Shown here piece after piece: positions 6,296-13,438 of a stretch of DNA of 13,538 nt (the first letter of the stretch is position 1; every line of letters begins with the position of its first letter). A program made the translations under genes and the position numbers. The DNA comes from Oribacterium sp. UBA4274 (GTDB lineage: Bacteria; Bacillota; Clostridia; Lachnospirales; Lachnospiraceae). The stretch spans positions 14,519-28,056 of the forward strand of contig DGVW01000099.1 of the NCBI GenBank assembly GCA_002396005.1, given 5' to 3'. The notes beneath the pieces were generated by a model. That model saw nothing but the letters and a program-made list of their open reading frames with translations, was not told where the DNA came from and did no database searches.

Positions 6296-7759
6296 ATGGC
6301 TAAGGATTATAAGCATATCGCTGTTGAGGTTCTTAAAAACGTAGGCGGTAAGGAAAACGTAAATCAGTTGACACACTGTGTCACCAGACTGAGATTTGTA
6401 CTGAAGGACACATCACTTGTGAACAAGGAAGCACTTTCCGGCATCGAAGGCGTAATGATGGTTCTGGAAGCCGGTGGACAGACACAGGTTGTTATCGGAC
6501 AGGATGTTCAGAAGGCATATAATGAGGTACTTCCGCTTCTTGACAAGAGTGATGACAACTCTCTGAAATCACAGAGTGGTGTGGAGACATCAAAAAATGT
6601 CTATGAAAGCACTTCACGAGAAGTATCCAACGAAGATATTGTTAAAGAGAACAAGAAAAAAGCCAAGAAAAATATCTTCGGTGATAAGTTCGTAGAGTAT
6701 GTTTCGGCTATATTCACACCGTTCATGGAAGGCTTTATGGGAGCCGGACTTCTCAAGGGATTTTTAGTTCTTTTTGTAACAATTGGTGCCCTCAGCAAGG
6801 AATCAACAACTTATCAGATTCTTTACTCTGCAGCAGATGGAGTTTTCTATTTCCTTCCGATATTTATCGCATATACAGCAGGAAAGAAATTTGGTGCAAA
6901 GCCATTTGTAACAATGGCTATAGCGGCTGCTATGGTTTATCCAAACATGGTTGCACTCAAGTCCGCAGAAACTGCAGTTACATTTATGTCAATTCCTGTA
7001 AATATGATCAGCTACACAAGTTCAGTTCTTCCTATCATTGCTGCGGCTTATGTACAGGCTAAGTGGGAGAAGTTCCTGAAGAGTATACTTCCGGATGTAG
7101 TAAGCGGAATCTTTATCCCGCTCCTTGATCTCATTATCATTTTCCCTCTGACTCTTATAGTTGTCGGACCTGTTACTGATTATGTGGGCAGAGGACTTGC
7201 ACTTATGATTGAAACCGGTCTCAATACAGTGCCGCTTCTTGCAGGATTTGCAATGGCAGCTCTCTGGCCTGTGATGATCATCTTCGGTGTACACTGGGGA
7301 CTTGTGCCTATCTGCATGAACAATCTTGCAGTACTCGGATATGACTATATCATCCCACTTACAGTAGGTACAAATTTTGGTATTGCTGCAGCAACATTTG
7401 CAGTATTCCTTCGTACAAAGAACAGAAAGTTAAAAGAGCTCGCAGGAACAGCAGCAGTTTCAGCATTCATCGGTGGTGTAACTGAGCCGGCTATCTATGG
7501 TGTACTTCTGAGCCGTAAGAAAGTTTTTGGAGCCATGTGTGTAATTAATGGTATCGGCGGAGCGCTTTGTGCGATCATGCACGTAACCAGAGATGTACAG
7601 ATTTCTGTTAATGCTTTGACACTTCCGGCAATCTATGCAATTTACGGTATCTGGGGCATAGTTGCCATCGTAATCTCTGTGGTTGGAGCATTTGCAGTAG
7701 CATTTGTAACATTTAATGAAGATGTACCGGTCAAAGTTAAGGAGCATATTGCAGCCTGA
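6296..7759 (+). CDS. PTS transporter EIIBC, beta-glucoside-like, no EIIA domain
   Basis: A 487-aa phosphotransferase permease. The EIIB domain (about 1-82) has the phosphorylated cysteine C28 in HCVTRLRF. A charged linker (about 84-124) follows, then the multi-helix EIIC domain (about 125-480), with the glucose-superfamily signature GGVTEP at 393-398 (E397). The sequence resembles the beta-glucoside (BglF/BglP) group, but those proteins are about 610-630 aa and end in an EIIA domain. This one stops after EIIC, as sucrose, trehalose and MurNAc EIIBC permeases do, so phosphate must come from an EIIA encoded elsewhere. AAGGAG at 6283-6288 precedes the ATG. The beta-glucuronidase gene follows after 22 nt, so the two are surely one operon. 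No BglG/LicT-type antiterminator gene is present, and control appears to be by the AraC-type protein. The substrate is uncertain, with glucuronides suggested only by the neighbour. Confidence 0.88.
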   Translation: MAKDYKHIAVEVLKNVGGKENVNQLTHCVTRLRFVLKDTSLVNKEALSGIEGVMMVLEAGGQTQVVIGQDVQKAYNEVLPLLDKSDDNSLKSQSGVETSKNVYESTSREVSNEDIVKENKKKAKKNIFGDKFVEYVSAIFTPFMEGFMGAGLLKGFLVLFVTIGALSKESTTYQILYSAADGVFYFLPIFIAYTAGKKFGAKPFVTMAIAAAMVYPNMVALKSAETAVTFMSIPVNMISYTSSVLPIIAAAYVQAKWEKFLKSILPDVVSGIFIPLLDLIIIFPLTLIVVGPVTDYVGRGLALMIETGLNTVPLLAGFAMAALWPVMIIFGVHWGLVPICMNNLAVLGYDYIIPLTVGTNFGIAAATFAVFLRTKNRKLKELAGTAAVSAFIGGVTEPAIYGVLLSRKKVFGAMCVINGIGGALCAIMHVTRDVQISVNALTLPAIYAIYGIWGIVAIVISVVGAFAVAFVTFNEDVPVKVKEHIAA

Positions 7760-7781
7760 GTTGTGAAAAGGAAGAAATAAT

Positions 7782-9626
7782 ATGATAGGTTCACTTTTAT
7801 ATCCCAAGATGACATCGACACGTATGAGATTGTCACTTGATGGTATGTGGAAGTTTACTCTTGATAAAGAGAAAAAGGGCGAGGCGGCAGGCTTTGCCGA
7901 TGGTTTTGAAAAGTTTGATATGATTCCGGTTCCGGGAAGCTTTTCAGACCTTTATACAGATAAATCTATAAAAAATTACTGTGGTGATTTCTGGTATGAG
8001 ACTGAGTTTCTCATGCCGGAAGTAACTGACAGGAAGGTATGTCTGCGTTTTGGAAGTGTTACTCACAGAGCAGTGGTGTATCTCAACGGACATAAGATAG
8101 GCGAACACGAAGGTGGTTTTCTGCCTTTTGTGATTGATGTTACTGATACGGTTAATGTTGGCACCAACAAGCTTGTGCTGAAGGTGAACAATGAACTTAA
8201 CGAGGAAACACTTCCATGCGGAACTGTAAAGAAAAATCGTGACGGCAGTCTCACCGCCAAGCCGTATTTTGATTTCTTCAATTATTCCGGCATCCAGAGA
8301 AGTGTCGATCTCCTGATACTTCCGAAGATTTCTGTTGCAGACTATAGCCTGAGATATGAACTTAAGGACGGACAGGCTGATGTGTTCATTGACATGGCAG
8401 TTGATTATTCTGATATTAATATAGAGAGTAAATCCGAGGATGTGAGGGCGTTTGTCAGATTTACAGACGAGCATGGCAAGGCAGCTGCTGAGGCAGAGCT
8501 TCTGCGAGTCGATGGTTATCATTTCGGTGGAATGGTTAGCATCGATGATCCGATACTTTGGAATGTGCTGGATCCGCACCTATATACAGTCACCCTGAGA
8601 CTTATTTCTCAGGATGGAACTGTTTTTGATGAGTACAGTGAAAGAACAGGAATCAGAACTGTAGCTGTTCAGGGTGAAAAGATCCTGATAAACGGGCAGC
8701 AGGTATATCTTAAGGGCTATGGAAAGCACGAGGATTTCAACATTCTCGGCAGAACCTTTAACTATTCTGTGGCAAAGCGTGATTTTGAGTGCATGAAGTG
8801 GAACGGAGCCAACTGCTTCAGAACCAGTCATTATCCTTATGCAGATGAGTGGTATCAGATGGCTGATGAAGAGGGATTTCTCATCATCGATGAGGTGCCC
8901 GCAGTTGGTATGATGCGTTCAACTCACAATTACGTTGATGCAGGAACAGGAAAGTATACCTACTTTTTCGAAACTCCGACGGTCCCAACACTTCAGAAAA
9001 ATCATCTTCTTCAGGTTGAAGAGATGATAAAGCGTGATAAGAATCACCCAAGCGTCATAGCATTCAGCCTCTTTAATGAACCGGAGACTACAAGTGTTCA
9101 GTCCTATGAATACTTCTCAAAGATTTTTGAGAGAGCCAAAGAATTGGATCCGCAGAAGCGTCCGCTCACAGGAGCATTGGAAAAGAACAGTAGTCCGGAG
9201 AAGTGCCAATGTCACAGGCTTCTGGATTTCATCTGCCTCAACAGATATTATGGCTGGTATATAAGCGGCGGAGAGGACTTTTTCGAAGCGGAGGAAAAGT
9301 TCAGAGATGAGCTGGACAGATGGAAAGCGCTTAATGTTGATAAACCTTTTGTGATGACAGAGTTTGGCTGTGACACTCTGGCAGGACATCATTCGCTGCC
9401 TGGAACTATGTGGTCAGAGGAGTATCAGAACGAGTACTATGCGATGAATTTCAGAGTATTTGAAGATTATGGTTTCATTCAGGGTGAGCTTGTATGGAAT
9501 TTCGCTGATTTCCAGACTTCTGAAGGTATATTCAGAGTAGGCGGCAACAAGAAGGGTATCTTCACAAGAGACCGTCAGCCTAAATCTTCTGCATTTGTTT
9601 TGAGAGACAGATGGATGAAGAAATAA
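7782..9626 (+). CDS. uidA: Beta-glucuronidase (glycoside hydrolase family 2)
   Basis: A 614-aa retaining glycosidase that releases glucuronic acid from beta-D-glucuronides. It follows E. coli UidA closely throughout: SLDGMWKF...LD near the start, VPGSF, FDFFNYSGI, GKHED, SHYPYA, RDKNHPSV, CLNRYYGWY, and WNFADF near the end. The acid/base is E433 (in NEP) and the nucleophile E527 (TEFG). The N-x-K pair that recognises the glucuronate carboxylate, N589 and K591 in GGNKKG, is intact, which separates it from beta-galactosidases. The segment after the IDE motif, around residues 375-408, is as long as the active-site loop 1 of UidA, so it looks like a Loop-1-type gut enzyme. There is no signal peptide and no extra C-terminal domain, so it is cytoplasmic. 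AAAAGGAAG precedes the ATG. It is the second gene of the PTS operon and is followed by a strong terminator. Confidence 0.95.
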   Translation: MIGSLLYPKMTSTRMRLSLDGMWKFTLDKEKKGEAAGFADGFEKFDMIPVPGSFSDLYTDKSIKNYCGDFWYETEFLMPEVTDRKVCLRFGSVTHRAVVYLNGHKIGEHEGGFLPFVIDVTDTVNVGTNKLVLKVNNELNEETLPCGTVKKNRDGSLTAKPYFDFFNYSGIQRSVDLLILPKISVADYSLRYELKDGQADVFIDMAVDYSDINIESKSEDVRAFVRFTDEHGKAAAEAELLRVDGYHFGGMVSIDDPILWNVLDPHLYTVTLRLISQDGTVFDEYSERTGIRTVAVQGEKILINGQQVYLKGYGKHEDFNILGRTFNYSVAKRDFECMKWNGANCFRTSHYPYADEWYQMADEEGFLIIDEVPAVGMMRSTHNYVDAGTGKYTYFFETPTVPTLQKNHLLQVEEMIKRDKNHPSVIAFSLFNEPETTSVQSYEYFSKIFERAKELDPQKRPLTGALEKNSSPEKCQCHRLLDFICLNRYYGWYISGGEDFFEAEEKFRDELDRWKALNVDKPFVMTEFGCDTLAGHHSLPGTMWSEEYQNEYYAMNFRVFEDYGFIQGELVWNFADFQTSEGIFRVGGNKKGIFTRDRQPKSSAFVLRDRWMKK

Positions 9627-9700
9627 TTCTGTATAGTATCTGGCATTATCTTTTTATAATTTCTTGTTTATTTAATCCCCATTTTATATAGCAATTGCAG

Positions 9701-9731
9701 AAGGCCCGGAGCGTAAGCTTCAGGCCTTTTT
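9701..9731 (+). terminator. Terminator of the PTS/beta-glucuronidase operon
   Basis: AAGGCC (9701-9706) pairs with GGCCTT (9723-9728). Inside, GGAGC pairs with GCTTC around a GTAA tetraloop with a single C/A mismatch between the two stem parts, and five T residues run from 9727 to 9731. This is a standard intrinsic terminator 74 nt past the stop. The intervening 9627-9700 is AT-rich with nothing else recognised. Confidence 0.87.
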
Positions 9732-9754
9732 AGTGCAAAATTTATTAATATGGC

Positions 9755-9768
9755 TGTAAGCGCTGTGA
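9755..9768 (+). promoter_or_regulatory. Candidate catabolite-responsive (cre) site
   Basis: TGTAAGCGCTGTGA matches the CcpA-site consensus TGWAANCGNTNWCA at every defined position but one, and has the characteristic AAGCGCT core. It lies just after the PTS operon terminator and about 100 bp upstream of the small membrane-protein promoter, an unusual distance for simple repression. A TGATATAAA extended -10-like sequence (9766-9774) overlaps it. A weaker cre-like sequence (9834-9847, four mismatches) overlaps the -35/spacer of the downstream promoter. Confidence 0.35.
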
Positions 9769-9830
9769 TATAAAAACGAACATAATTTTGCAAACATTCA
9801 TTTTTAGAACAATTATTTGCGGAACAACTG

Positions 9831-9859
9831 TTTACAAAACGCTTGTACAGTGTTAAAAT
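9831..9859 (+). promoter_or_regulatory. Promoter of the 75-aa membrane protein gene
   Basis: TTTACA (9831-9836) and TAAAAT (9854-9859) are 17 nt apart, each 5/6 to consensus, and the -10 is preceded by TGT, making it extended. The start would be near 9866, giving a short leader of about 26 nt with the ribosome binding site AGGGGAGG inside it. The quality of promoter plus SD supports a real gene here. Confidence 0.65.
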
Positions 9860-9891
9860 GCATATAGTTGAAAACAGGGGAGGCAAACGCC

Positions 9892-10119
9892 ATGAGAGTT
9901 AATATGAAAACTTTTGAGTTAGTTGTAGAATTTTTACTTGTGCTTGGTCTTATAGCATCTCTTTGTGAGTACAGTGAAGTGAGATTGCTGGGATATGTGA
10001 TCAGCATAGGGAGTGTATATCTCATTTATCAGATAGAAAAGGAACTTGAGCGTAAACGTCACAGAGCAAAATTTTACAGACGTATAGGCAAGATCATAGA
10101 GCATAGACTTGCTGCATGA
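9892..10119 (+). CDS. Small two-helix membrane protein, function unknown
   Basis: I do not recognise a family. The 75-aa product has two hydrophobic stretches, about residues 10-27 (VVEFLLVLGLIASLCEY region) and 32-48 (LLGYVISIGSVYLIYQI), separated by a short polar turn with two Glu and an Arg. A strongly basic tail follows (54-72, rich in Arg, Lys and His). The likely topology is a hairpin in the membrane with both ends in the cytoplasm by the positive-inside rule. The ATG at 9892 is chosen because AGGGGAGG (9876-9883) lies eight bases upstream. An in-frame TTG at 9868 overlaps this SD. It is transcribed alone, between a terminator upstream and a convergent gene downstream. Weak inverted repeats after the stop (GGTTAT/ATAACC at 10133-10152 and AATTAT/ATAATT at 10157-10170) lack T tracts. 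Confidence 0.7.
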   Translation: MRVNMKTFELVVEFLLVLGLIASLCEYSEVRLLGYVISIGSVYLIYQIEKELERKRHRAKFYRRIGKIIEHRLAA

Positions 10120-10209
10120 TATTTAGTGAATCGGTTATAGTTATTGATAACCCGAAATTATTGATAATTGGCAGAGATAAGCCTGGATAGATGAGTTTTT
10201 GGATATTAG

Positions 10210-10257
10210 AAAAATTATTGAAAAGTGCGGCAGGATGGTAGAAAATCCTGCCGCACT
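10210..10257 (-). terminator. Terminator of the uridine-kinase-like gene (minus strand)
   Basis: A perfect 13-bp stem, AGTGCGGCAGGAT (10224-10236) with ATCCTGCCGCACT (10245-10257), has an eight-base loop. Read on the minus strand it is followed by TTTTCAATAATTTTT (10224-10210). The plus-strand side has no T run, so the orientation favours the minus-strand gene ending at 10375, despite the 117-nt gap. Nothing coding was recognised in that gap. Confidence 0.68.
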
Positions 10258-10374
10258 AAGTATCTCATTGATCATAGACTATATTTCTGATATTTACATC
10301 ATTTTATACAAGAGCATAGTGCTGCTATATATGATGATTGAGATCTGGAATACAGTAAAAGGTTACTGCTTTTA

Positions 10375-10998
10375 TTATTCCCATGATATGAGAACATCTG
10401 ACTTTTCTTCGATTTTATTGGTATCAAAGTAAGTATTTTCTTTAGGTATCCATTCGTTTCTGTATTTTTCCAAACGAGCATCATCTGTACCTATACGCAG
10501 AGCTATATTGTTCAACTGGTTTTCAGAATCTATATCGCAGAAGATACGAAGCTGGTACGGGTCTCCGAAGTAAGGATGCTGACTATAGGAGCCCTCCACT
10601 ATGTTTATACGTTTCGGTTTGATGATCTGTGCGTTGTCATTATCGAGAGACATAGTTTTGCAGTTATACGGTATATAGTTCACCGGGTCTCCATACCATA
10701 GTGGTATCAGTACTTCCTCACGGAATCTTTCGTAGTCTACATTACCGCCGATTTCATTGAGTCGTTCCTCCGTGCGCTGCTCATTACGGAGGAAGAAATC
10801 ATCCATGTGGAAGACATTGGCATCGTACTTTTCTGCAAGTAATTCTGCAAGTCTGGTTTTGCCGCTTCCTGAACGGCCGTCTATAGCTATGATGATTACT
10901 TCCTCATCCATATAGTCCTCATCTTCCAAGAGGTCATTTATCGCATCTATTGCAGGCTGGAAACGACGTTGTTTTATATCAGTTATATTCGTATTCAT
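10375..10998 (-). CDS. Uridine-kinase-like P-loop kinase
   Basis: A 207-aa P-loop phosphotransferase of the uridine/phosphoribulokinase-like group. It has the Walker A motif G41-R-S-G-S-G-K47-T48, then VFHMDDFFLR, which in the family carries the substrate-site acidic pair, followed by GGNVDYERF, a hydrophobic strand ending in IVEGSYSQHP, and an Arg-rich lid region (around IALRIGTDDARLEKYRNEW). Such proteins are usually annotated as uridine kinase, which makes UMP from uridine and ATP, but the true substrate of this short Firmicutes branch is not certain. ATG 10998 has AAAAGGAGC about five bases upstream. The in-frame ATG at 11022 has no SD. It is transcribed divergently from tex and ends before a strong minus-strand hairpin. 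It is cytoplasmic, with no membrane segments. Confidence 0.8.
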   Translation of the reverse strand: MNTNITDIKQRRFQPAIDAINDLLEDEDYMDEEVIIIAIDGRSGSGKTRLAELLAEKYDANVFHMDDFFLRNEQRTEERLNEIGGNVDYERFREEVLIPLWYGDPVNYIPYNCKTMSLDNDNAQIIKPKRINIVEGSYSQHPYFGDPYQLRIFCDIDSENQLNNIALRIGTDDARLEKYRNEWIPKENTYFDTNKIEEKSDVLISWE

Positions 10999-11047
10999 AA
11001 TTGCTCCTTTTTGCTTTAACATCGCTATTTTGTAATGATTCTATTCA

Positions 11048-11056
11048 TGTTATAAT
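11048..11056 (+). promoter_or_regulatory. Extended -10 of the tex promoter, possibly bidirectional
   Basis: TGTTATAAT is an extended -10 with a perfect TATAAT. The -35 position (about 11028-11034) matches poorly. The start would be near 11063, 32 nt before the tex ATG. Because the core TTATAA is symmetric, the minus strand reads TATAAC or TATTAT at the same place, which could serve the divergent kinase gene with a leader of about 45 nt. Confidence 0.5.
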
Positions 11057-11094
11057 ACTTATTATTTTTAAAAAAAGCTACCAGAGGAATTTTT

Positions 11095-13269
11095 ATGGAT
11101 ATTGTTGACATTATAACCAGAGAACTAGGCATCAAAAAGACTCAGACGGAAGCCGTTATCAAGCTTATCGATGAGGGAAACACTATTCCTTTTATCGCCC
11201 GTTACCGTAAGGAAGCAACAGGAGCTATGCATGATGACGTGCTGAGAACGTTTGATGAACGTTTAAAGTATCTTCGTAATCTTGAAGATCGTAAGAATAC
11301 CATCCTTGCATCTATCGAAGAACAGGGAAAGCTTACGGAGGAACTCAGAAAGCAGATAGATGAGGCAGAGACTGCTGTAAAGCTTGAGGATATCTACAGA
11401 CCATACAAGCCTAAGCGTCGTACGAGAGCTATGATTGCCAAGGAGAAGGGACTGGAGCCGTTGGCAGTATTTATCGTAGGTGGCAAGTCTCAGACACCTG
11501 TTGTTGTTGAAGCAGAGAAGTATGTTGATACAGAAAAGGAAGTTCCTGATGTCAAAGCTGCTATAGCGGGAGCAGAGGATATCATAGCTGAGACACTTTC
11601 CGACAGTGCCAGCATGCGTGAGTGGATCAGAAAGAAGACTTATGCGGACGGTCTCATCGTATCGGCTGCCAAGACTAAAAAACAGGCCGAGGAGAAAACA
11701 GTTTATGATAATTATTATGAGTATTCAGAGCCTGTCAAAAAGATTCCGGGTCATCGTATCCTCGCTTTAAATCGTGGAGAAAGTGAAAAAATTCTCACTG
11801 TCAAGATTGAAGCCCCGGAAGAGGAAATCATCAAGTTTATGAATCGTCATATCGGTGTAGGTCGTAATAAAGAGACTTCACCTTATCTTGAAGAGGCTGC
11901 AGCTGATGCCTACAAGCGTTTGATCGGACCGTCTATTGAAACAGAGATACGCAATGATCTCACGGAGAAGGCAGAGGATGGTGCTATCAAGGTGTTTGGT
12001 GAGAATCTGGGACAGCTTCTCATGCAGGCTCCTATAGCTGGCAAGACTGTACTTGGATGGGATCCGGCATTTCGTACCGGTTGTAAGATTTCTGTTGTAG
12101 ATCCTACCGGAAAGGTACTGGATACAACTGTTATTTTTCCGACTGCGCCACAGAATAAAGTGGATGAGTCCATGCGAGTTATAGAGAGTCTCATCCGTAA
12201 ATATCATGTAGACATCATTTCTCTTGGTAATGGTACTGCATCACGTGAGTCAGAGCAGATAATTGCTGATTTTATAAAGAAGAGTAAGCTTCCGGTCAAG
12301 TATGTTATCGTAAATGAAGCAGGTGCTTCTGTTTATTCTGCATCTAAGCTTGCGACAGAGGAGTTCCCTAATTTTGATGTTGGACAGAGATCGGCCACAT
12401 CTATGGCAAGGCGTCTTCAGGATCCTCTTGCAGAGCTTGTAAAGATCGATCCTAAATCTATCGGAGTTGGTCAGTATCAGCATGATATGAACCAGACAAA
12501 GCTCAGTGAGCAGCTCGGTAATGTTGTGGAGGATTGTGTTAATAAGGTTGGTGTTGATGTCAATACCGCATCATTTTCACTTCTTGAGTATATATCCGGT
12601 GTAAACAAAACCATCGCCAAGAACATCGTTGCATATCGTGAGGAGAACGGTGCTTTTACATCGAGAAAGGATCTTCTCAAGGTTCCTAAGCTTGGACCTA
12701 AGGCATATGAGCAGTGCGCAGGTTTCCTGCGTATCAGAGATGGTAAGGAAGTATTGGATATGACTTCTGTTCATCCTGAGAGTTATGATGCAGCCAGAGA
12801 ATTACTTAAGCTTTTAGGATTTACAGAAGCTGACGTTAAAGAGGGGAATACCAGAGATATCGAGAAGAAGCTTAAAGAGGTCAGGGCATCTATTCCTGAA
12901 CTTGCGAAAAAGATGAGTGTAGGTGAGTATACATTACAGGATATAGTCAAGGAGCTTGCAAAGCCGGGACGTGATCCACGTGAGGATGTACCTGCGCCGG
13001 TACTCAGATCTGATGTTCTTGATTTTGATGATCTTACACCGGGTATGGTTCTTGCAGGTACAGTACGTAATGTTATCGATTTCGGTGCATTTGTGGATAT
13101 CGGTGTACATCAGGATGGTCTGGTACATATCTCGCAGATTGCTGACAAGTTCGTAAAGCATCCGCTTGATGTTGTAAAGGTCGGTGACATAGTTAACGTA
13201 AAAGTACTTTCAGTAGATAAGGAGCGTAAAAAAATATCCCTTTCAATGAAGGGTGTTCCGCAGAAGTGA
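11095..13269 (+). CDS. tex: Transcription accessory protein Tex (S1 RNA-binding)
   Basis: A 724-aa Tex protein, a cytoplasmic nucleic-acid-binding factor related to eukaryotic Spt6. Recognisable parts in order are an N-terminal helical region with FIARYRKEATGAM and EDIYRPYKPKRRTRA (about 30-125), a YqgF/RNase-H-like domain (about 318-450) starting at VLGWDPAFRTG with D323, a helix-hairpin-helix region (about 485-550) containing NTASFSLLEYISG and KVPKLGPKAYEQCAGFLRI, and a C-terminal S1 domain (about 645-718) with VRNVIDFGAFVDIG and DGLVHISQ, closing with ISLSMK. The length is in the usual range of about 720-780. AGAGGAA at 11083-11089 is five bases before the ATG. It appears monocistronic. 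The exact role is unclear in most bacteria, but in others it affects toxin expression, transcription and RNA handling. Confidence 0.95.
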   Translation: MDIVDIITRELGIKKTQTEAVIKLIDEGNTIPFIARYRKEATGAMHDDVLRTFDERLKYLRNLEDRKNTILASIEEQGKLTEELRKQIDEAETAVKLEDIYRPYKPKRRTRAMIAKEKGLEPLAVFIVGGKSQTPVVVEAEKYVDTEKEVPDVKAAIAGAEDIIAETLSDSASMREWIRKKTYADGLIVSAAKTKKQAEEKTVYDNYYEYSEPVKKIPGHRILALNRGESEKILTVKIEAPEEEIIKFMNRHIGVGRNKETSPYLEEAAADAYKRLIGPSIETEIRNDLTEKAEDGAIKVFGENLGQLLMQAPIAGKTVLGWDPAFRTGCKISVVDPTGKVLDTTVIFPTAPQNKVDESMRVIESLIRKYHVDIISLGNGTASRESEQIIADFIKKSKLPVKYVIVNEAGASVYSASKLATEEFPNFDVGQRSATSMARRLQDPLAELVKIDPKSIGVGQYQHDMNQTKLSEQLGNVVEDCVNKVGVDVNTASFSLLEYISGVNKTIAKNIVAYREENGAFTSRKDLLKVPKLGPKAYEQCAGFLRIRDGKEVLDMTSVHPESYDAARELLKLLGFTEADVKEGNTRDIEKKLKEVRASIPELAKKMSVGEYTLQDIVKELAKPGRDPREDVPAPVLRSDVLDFDDLTPGMVLAGTVRNVIDFGAFVDIGVHQDGLVHISQIADKFVKHPLDVVKVGDIVNVKVLSVDKERKKISLSMKGVPQK

Positions 13270-13314
13270 TATACTGATGCGCCGGGCGATTTATGGAGTT
13301 TATGTTTTGATCAT

Positions 13315-13343
13315 GGGTCGAAGTGGTAATACTGCTTCGATCC
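13315..13343 (+). terminator. Hairpin after tex, weak terminator
   Basis: GGGTCGAAG (13315-13323) pairs with CTTCGATCC (13335-13343), nine pairs including one G-T, with an 11-nt loop. It is followed by TTCCATT and then A-rich sequence, so there is no real T tract. It could be an inefficient or Rho-assisted terminator between tex and the ABC-F gene. Confidence 0.35.
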
Positions 13344-13382
13344 TTCCATTAAAACAATTAAATATTAATTAGCACATAGTAA

Positions 13383-13397
13383 ACATAACTGTTATGT
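13383..13397. promoter_or_regulatory. Candidate operator ACATAAC-T-GTTATGT
   Basis: A perfect 7-1-7 inverted repeat ends 41 nt before the ABC-F start codon. The one-base centre rules out a stable RNA hairpin and fits a DNA-binding dimer. The layout matches Fur/PerR-type boxes, but the bases do not fit those consensus sequences. The binding protein is unknown. Confidence 0.3.
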
Positions 13398-13438
13398 AAC
13401 TTGTGCAGATTCTCAGTTTCGGATATATTAACAAGGTT

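Noticed and set aside
7944..8579. A 211-codon open frame on the minus strand
   Set aside because: It lies inside the beta-glucuronidase gene, whose identity is certain. The translation looks like antisense shadow with no motif.
7782..9626. The GH2 enzyme as a beta-galactosidase
   Set aside because: The N-x-K carboxylate motif (N589, K591) and end-to-end similarity to UidA, including the loop-1 length, point to beta-glucuronidase.
10199..10432. A 77-codon plus-strand frame with a hydrophobic middle
   Set aside because: It starts at TTG without an SD, runs through the perfect minus-strand terminator hairpin and overlaps the 3' end of the kinase gene.
13356..13371. AT-only inverted repeat (AATTAA-ATA-TTAATT) near 13360
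   Set aside because: It is composed only of A and T in an AT-rich gap, so chance symmetry is likely and no function is indicated.
13383..13397. The 7-1-7 palindrome as a Fur or PerR box
   Set aside because: The geometry matches, but the half-site bases (ACATAAC) do not fit the remembered Fur (TGATAAT) or PerR (TTATAAT) half-sites well enough.
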